Source: Micrococcaceae bacterium Sec5.8
GTDB lineage: Bacteria > Actinomycetota > Actinomycetes > Actinomycetales > Micrococcaceae
Assembly (NCBI GenBank): GCA_039636775.1
Contig: CP143429.1
Span: 1,178,001 to 1,242,000, forward strand
DNA: 64,000 bases
Direction: 5' to 3'
Part shown: piece by piece, positions 62,010 through 64,000 of the stretch
Layout: each line of letters opens with the position of its first letter
Numbering within the stretch: the stretch's first letter is position 1
The notes under the pieces: model-generated
What the model saw: the letters and a program-made list of their open reading frames with translations, nothing else
The model's database searches: none
Told to the model about the DNA's origin: nothing
Program-made: the position numbers and the translations under genes

Positions 62010-63476
62010 ATGTCAGTTCCGGAACGGCGCTACAGCGGCGCCTTGGAGGCTGCGGCCCGGCACGCTCGCCAGTGGCTTTCGAGCCAGCAGACCCGGCCAG
62101 TCGGCCCACGCATGACCGCGGCGGACCTCGCCGCCGATTTTGGCGGTCCGCTGCCCCGGACCGGAATGCCGGCGGCGGAGGTCGTGGAATATCTGGCCGC
62201 AAAAGCCGAACCCGGCCTGATGGCCATGCCCTCCGGACGGTTCTTCGGCTGGGTCATCGGCGGCACCCTGCCGGCGGCGTTGGCCGCGGACTGGCTCGTC
62301 AGTGCCTGGGACCAGAATGCCGGGCTGCGGTTCGCCACCCCGGCGACGGCGGCCATCGAGGAGGCTGCCGGCAAGTGGCTCCTTGACCTGCTGGACCTCC
62401 CGCGGGAATCCGACGTCGGCTTCGCAACCGGCGCCACCATGGCCAACTTCACCGCACTGGCCGCTGCCCGCTGGCGCCTGATGGCCAATGCCGGCTGGGA
62501 CCTCGATGCCGACGGACTCTCCGGCGCGCCCCGGATCCACTGCTTCGTGGGCCAGGAACGGCACGACACGATCGACCTCGGCCTCCGGTATTTGGGGCTG
62601 GGCAGGCCCACAGTCGTCCCGGCCGACGAGCAGGGCCGCATCGACCCGGCAGAGTTGGCTGGCGCCCTGGACCGCGCCCTGGGCAGTTCCGGCGGGAGCA
62701 CAGGCAATCCGTCCGCACATGCGGCAGGCGGCGCCACCGGAGCGGCCCGGCCCCCGCTGCTGGTCTGCCTGCAGGCCGGAAACCTGCACTCCGGAGCCTT
62801 CGATCCGTTCCTTGAGGCGGTGGCCGTCGCCAAAGCGCATGGTGCCTGGGTCCATGTGGACGGCGCCTTCGGGCTCTGGGCGGCCGCCGTGCCGGAGCTC
62901 GCCGCACTGACGGCGGGGCTGGGGGGCGCCGATTCCTGGGGTACGGATGCGCACAAAACGCTCAACGTGCCCTACGACTGCGGCATCACGGTGGTCCGGG
63001 ATGCCCAGGCGCTGCGGGCTGCCATGGGAGTGCACACCAGCTACTTAATCCAGGACGCGGACGGGGCGGCCGATCCCTTCGAGACGGTTCCGGAACTGTC
63101 CCGCCGCGCCCGCGGCGTCCCGGTCTGGGCCGCGCTGAAGTCGCTCGGCCGGGACGGCGTCGCGGCCCAGGTCCAGGGGCTCGTGCGGCACGCCGGGCAG
63201 TTGGCGGAGCGGTTGTCCGCGTTGGACGGCGTGGAGGTGCTCAACGACGTCGTCTATACCCAGGTGTCGCTGGCCTTCGGCGACGACGTCACCACCCGGG
63301 CGGTGACGGCCCGGGTCATGGCGGACGGCCGGGTCTGGATGTCCGGTTCACGCTGGCAGGGCCGTGAGATTCTGCGGATTTCCGTCAGTAACTGGAGCAC
63401 CGACGACGCCGACGTCGCCGTCGCCGTCGACGCTGTCCGGGACGCCCTGGCGGCGGTCCGCGGGCAGAACGGCTAG
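62010..63476 (+). CDS. PLP-dependent group II decarboxylase family protein
   Basis: 488 residues, fold type I. PLP-binding lysine in SWGTDAHKTLNVPYDCG; also FATGATMANFTALAAAR (phosphate grip), VHVDGAFGLWAAAVPEL (Asp that holds the pyridine nitrogen), and the C-terminal REILRISVSNWSTD. Similar to aromatic-L-amino-acid or tyrosine decarboxylases and to SepSecS-like paralogues; the substrate is not readable. A Gly/Ser/Ala-rich loop at ~225-250. Its stop TAG overlaps the stop of the convergent kinase gene. Confidence 0.85.
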   Translation: MSVPERRYSGALEAAARHARQWLSSQQTRPVGPRMTAADLAADFGGPLPRTGMPAAEVVEYLAAKAEPGLMAMPSGRFFGWVIGGTLPAALAADWLVSAWDQNAGLRFATPATAAIEEAAGKWLLDLLDLPRESDVGFATGATMANFTALAAARWRLMANAGWDLDADGLSGAPRIHCFVGQERHDTIDLGLRYLGLGRPTVVPADEQGRIDPAELAGALDRALGSSGGSTGNPSAHAAGGATGAARPPLLVCLQAGNLHSGAFDPFLEAVAVAKAHGAWVHVDGAFGLWAAAVPELAALTAGLGGADSWGTDAHKTLNVPYDCGITVVRDAQALRAAMGVHTSYLIQDADGAADPFETVPELSRRARGVPVWAALKSLGRDGVAAQVQGLVRHAGQLAERLSALDGVEVLNDVVYTQVSLAFGDDVTTRAVTARVMADGRVWMSGSRWQGREILRISVSNWSTDDADVAVAVDAVRDALAAVRGQNG

Positions 63477-64000
63477 CTCCGCGCTTCCCCCGGGGCGGGA
63501 AGCTGGCCGGGTGCAGGAAGCCCGGGCAGCGTGCGCCCGGCCAAGGTGCTGGCCACCCAAAGCGAGCGTGCGAGGTCGCCCTCGTGGCGTGGTGTTGCGG
63601 CGTAGTCGAGGGCGTTGTCCACCTCGCGGGCAACGCTCCACTGCCTCGCGGCCTCGCTGTCGAGTCCGGCTGCGAGGCTGAAGTCCCGGCAGCGCTCGAG
63701 CAGGCCCCGTTCCGGATCCGCCCCGGGCAGCTCGCGGATCCGGTTCCACAGCAAGGGTGCCACGGCGAATTCCGCCTCGCCGATCAACGGCTGGGGATCG
63801 ATGGCGGCCCAGCCATCGGCCGGATCCAGCGCTGCGTTCTCCGCTGCGTTCCCGGCTGCGCGGCGCAGTGCAGAGGCGGGGCGTTTTGCGGGGGCATGGC
63901 GGCCGGGCCTGGCCAGGACGTTGGAGTAGTGCAGGTCGGTGTGGACCAGCACGTCCCGCCCGGAGCGGCGGCCCACCGCGCCGCGCGTCTGGCAGACCTC
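63473..64000 (-). CDS. Aminoglycoside/hydroxyurea phosphotransferase-type kinase, 5' part missing
   Basis: Partial: the 5' end lies beyond the window. C-terminal ~175 residues with the kinase catalytic loop VLVHTDLHYSNVLA (H-x-D-x4-N-V) and WAAIDPQPLIGEAEFAVAPLLWNR (the I-D-P-x3-x-G metal site), the signature of the APH(6)/hydroxyurea kinase family. Such proteins phosphorylate streptomycin-like drugs in some hosts; many chromosomal ones have unknown substrates. Shares the CTAG stop with the convergent PLP decarboxylase. Confidence 0.85.
   Translation of the reverse strand, partial: EVCQTRGAVGRRSGRDVLVHTDLHYSNVLARPGRHAPAKRPASALRRAAGNAAENAALDPADGWAAIDPQPLIGEAEFAVAPLLWNRIRELPGADPERGLLERCRDFSLAAGLDSEAARQWSVAREVDNALDYAATPRHEGDLARSLWVASTLAGRTLPGLPAPGQLPAPGEARS

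Overview
The window is a continuous piece of chromosome from a high-GC actinobacterium, most likely Arthrobacter, Pseudarthrobacter or a close Micrococcaceae relative. The reasons are GC-rich codon use throughout, frequent GTG starts, many candidate leaderless starts, actinobacterial families (Holin-X, YibE/F, DUF4081-type GNAT) and actinobacterial gene orders (rpsB-tsf-pyrH-frr-cdsA; dusB-dgt-dnaG; dxr-rseP-ispG-GNAT-proS). I see no prophage, transposase, integrase or CRISPR array. The first and last genes are cut by the window edges.

Layout. 1-5.1 kb: SGNH hydrolase (partial), carboxylesterase, S4 RNA-binding protein, DUF606-type transporter, glyS and a GNAT protein, closed by a long bidirectional terminator. 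5.1-9.1 kb (minus): a lipid-flavoured set (alpha/beta hydrolase, DUF1295 protein, PlsC-like acyltransferase, AtoE-like transporter). 9.4-12.3 kb: BBE-type flavin oxidase and a YibE/F membrane protein. 12.4-16.9 kb: dusB, dgt, dnaG. 17.0-17.4 kb: two identical tRNA-Asn genes, each with its own terminator. 17.4-23.2 kb: hypothetical protein, MFS exporter, Holin-X protein, CDP-alcohol phosphatidyltransferase, DMT transporter, GT4 glycosyltransferase. 23.3-24.8 kb: a CAT-anticodon tRNA and an acyl-CoA dehydrogenase behind a perfect palindrome. 24.9-31.1 kb: M23 peptidase, the translation/lipid block rpsB-tsf-pyrH-frr-cdsA and a DivIVA-like protein.

31.1-37.1 kb is a carboxylate-uptake island: two SSS-family symporters, each preceded by a small two-TM partner, flanking a LytS/LytTR two-component system, with a canonical-looking LytTR direct repeat in the divergent promoter region. 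37.2-41.4 kb: an Lrp/AsnC regulator divergent from a branched-chain 2-oxoacid dehydrogenase operon (E1alpha, E1beta, E2), with an 11-bp-arm inverted repeat between them. 41.6-50.4 kb: a TetR regulator divergent from an eight-gene leucine/isovalerate catabolic operon (MCC beta and alpha, acyl-CoA dehydrogenase, CoA-transferase A and B, MaoC hydratase, CitE-like lyase; the count of eight includes the regulator). Together these match the gene content of the M. tuberculosis bkd-citE-fadE19-accA1/D1-scoA/B region. 50.8-61.1 kb: lipase-maturation-factor-like protein, then dxr, rseP, an inserted SatD-like regulator/membrane-protein pair, YciI, ispG, GNAT and proS. 61.2-64 kb: TauE-type permease, a PLP decarboxylase and a partial aminoglycoside/hydroxyurea-type kinase.

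The most rewarding signals are regulatory. They are the LytTR site serving the symporter island; GTTA-N8-TAAC operators shared by the leucine operon and the distant acyl-CoA dehydrogenase; the Lrp-type palindrome; the inverted repeat in the SatD-like promoter; and a recurring -10 box exactly 6 nt before the start codon.
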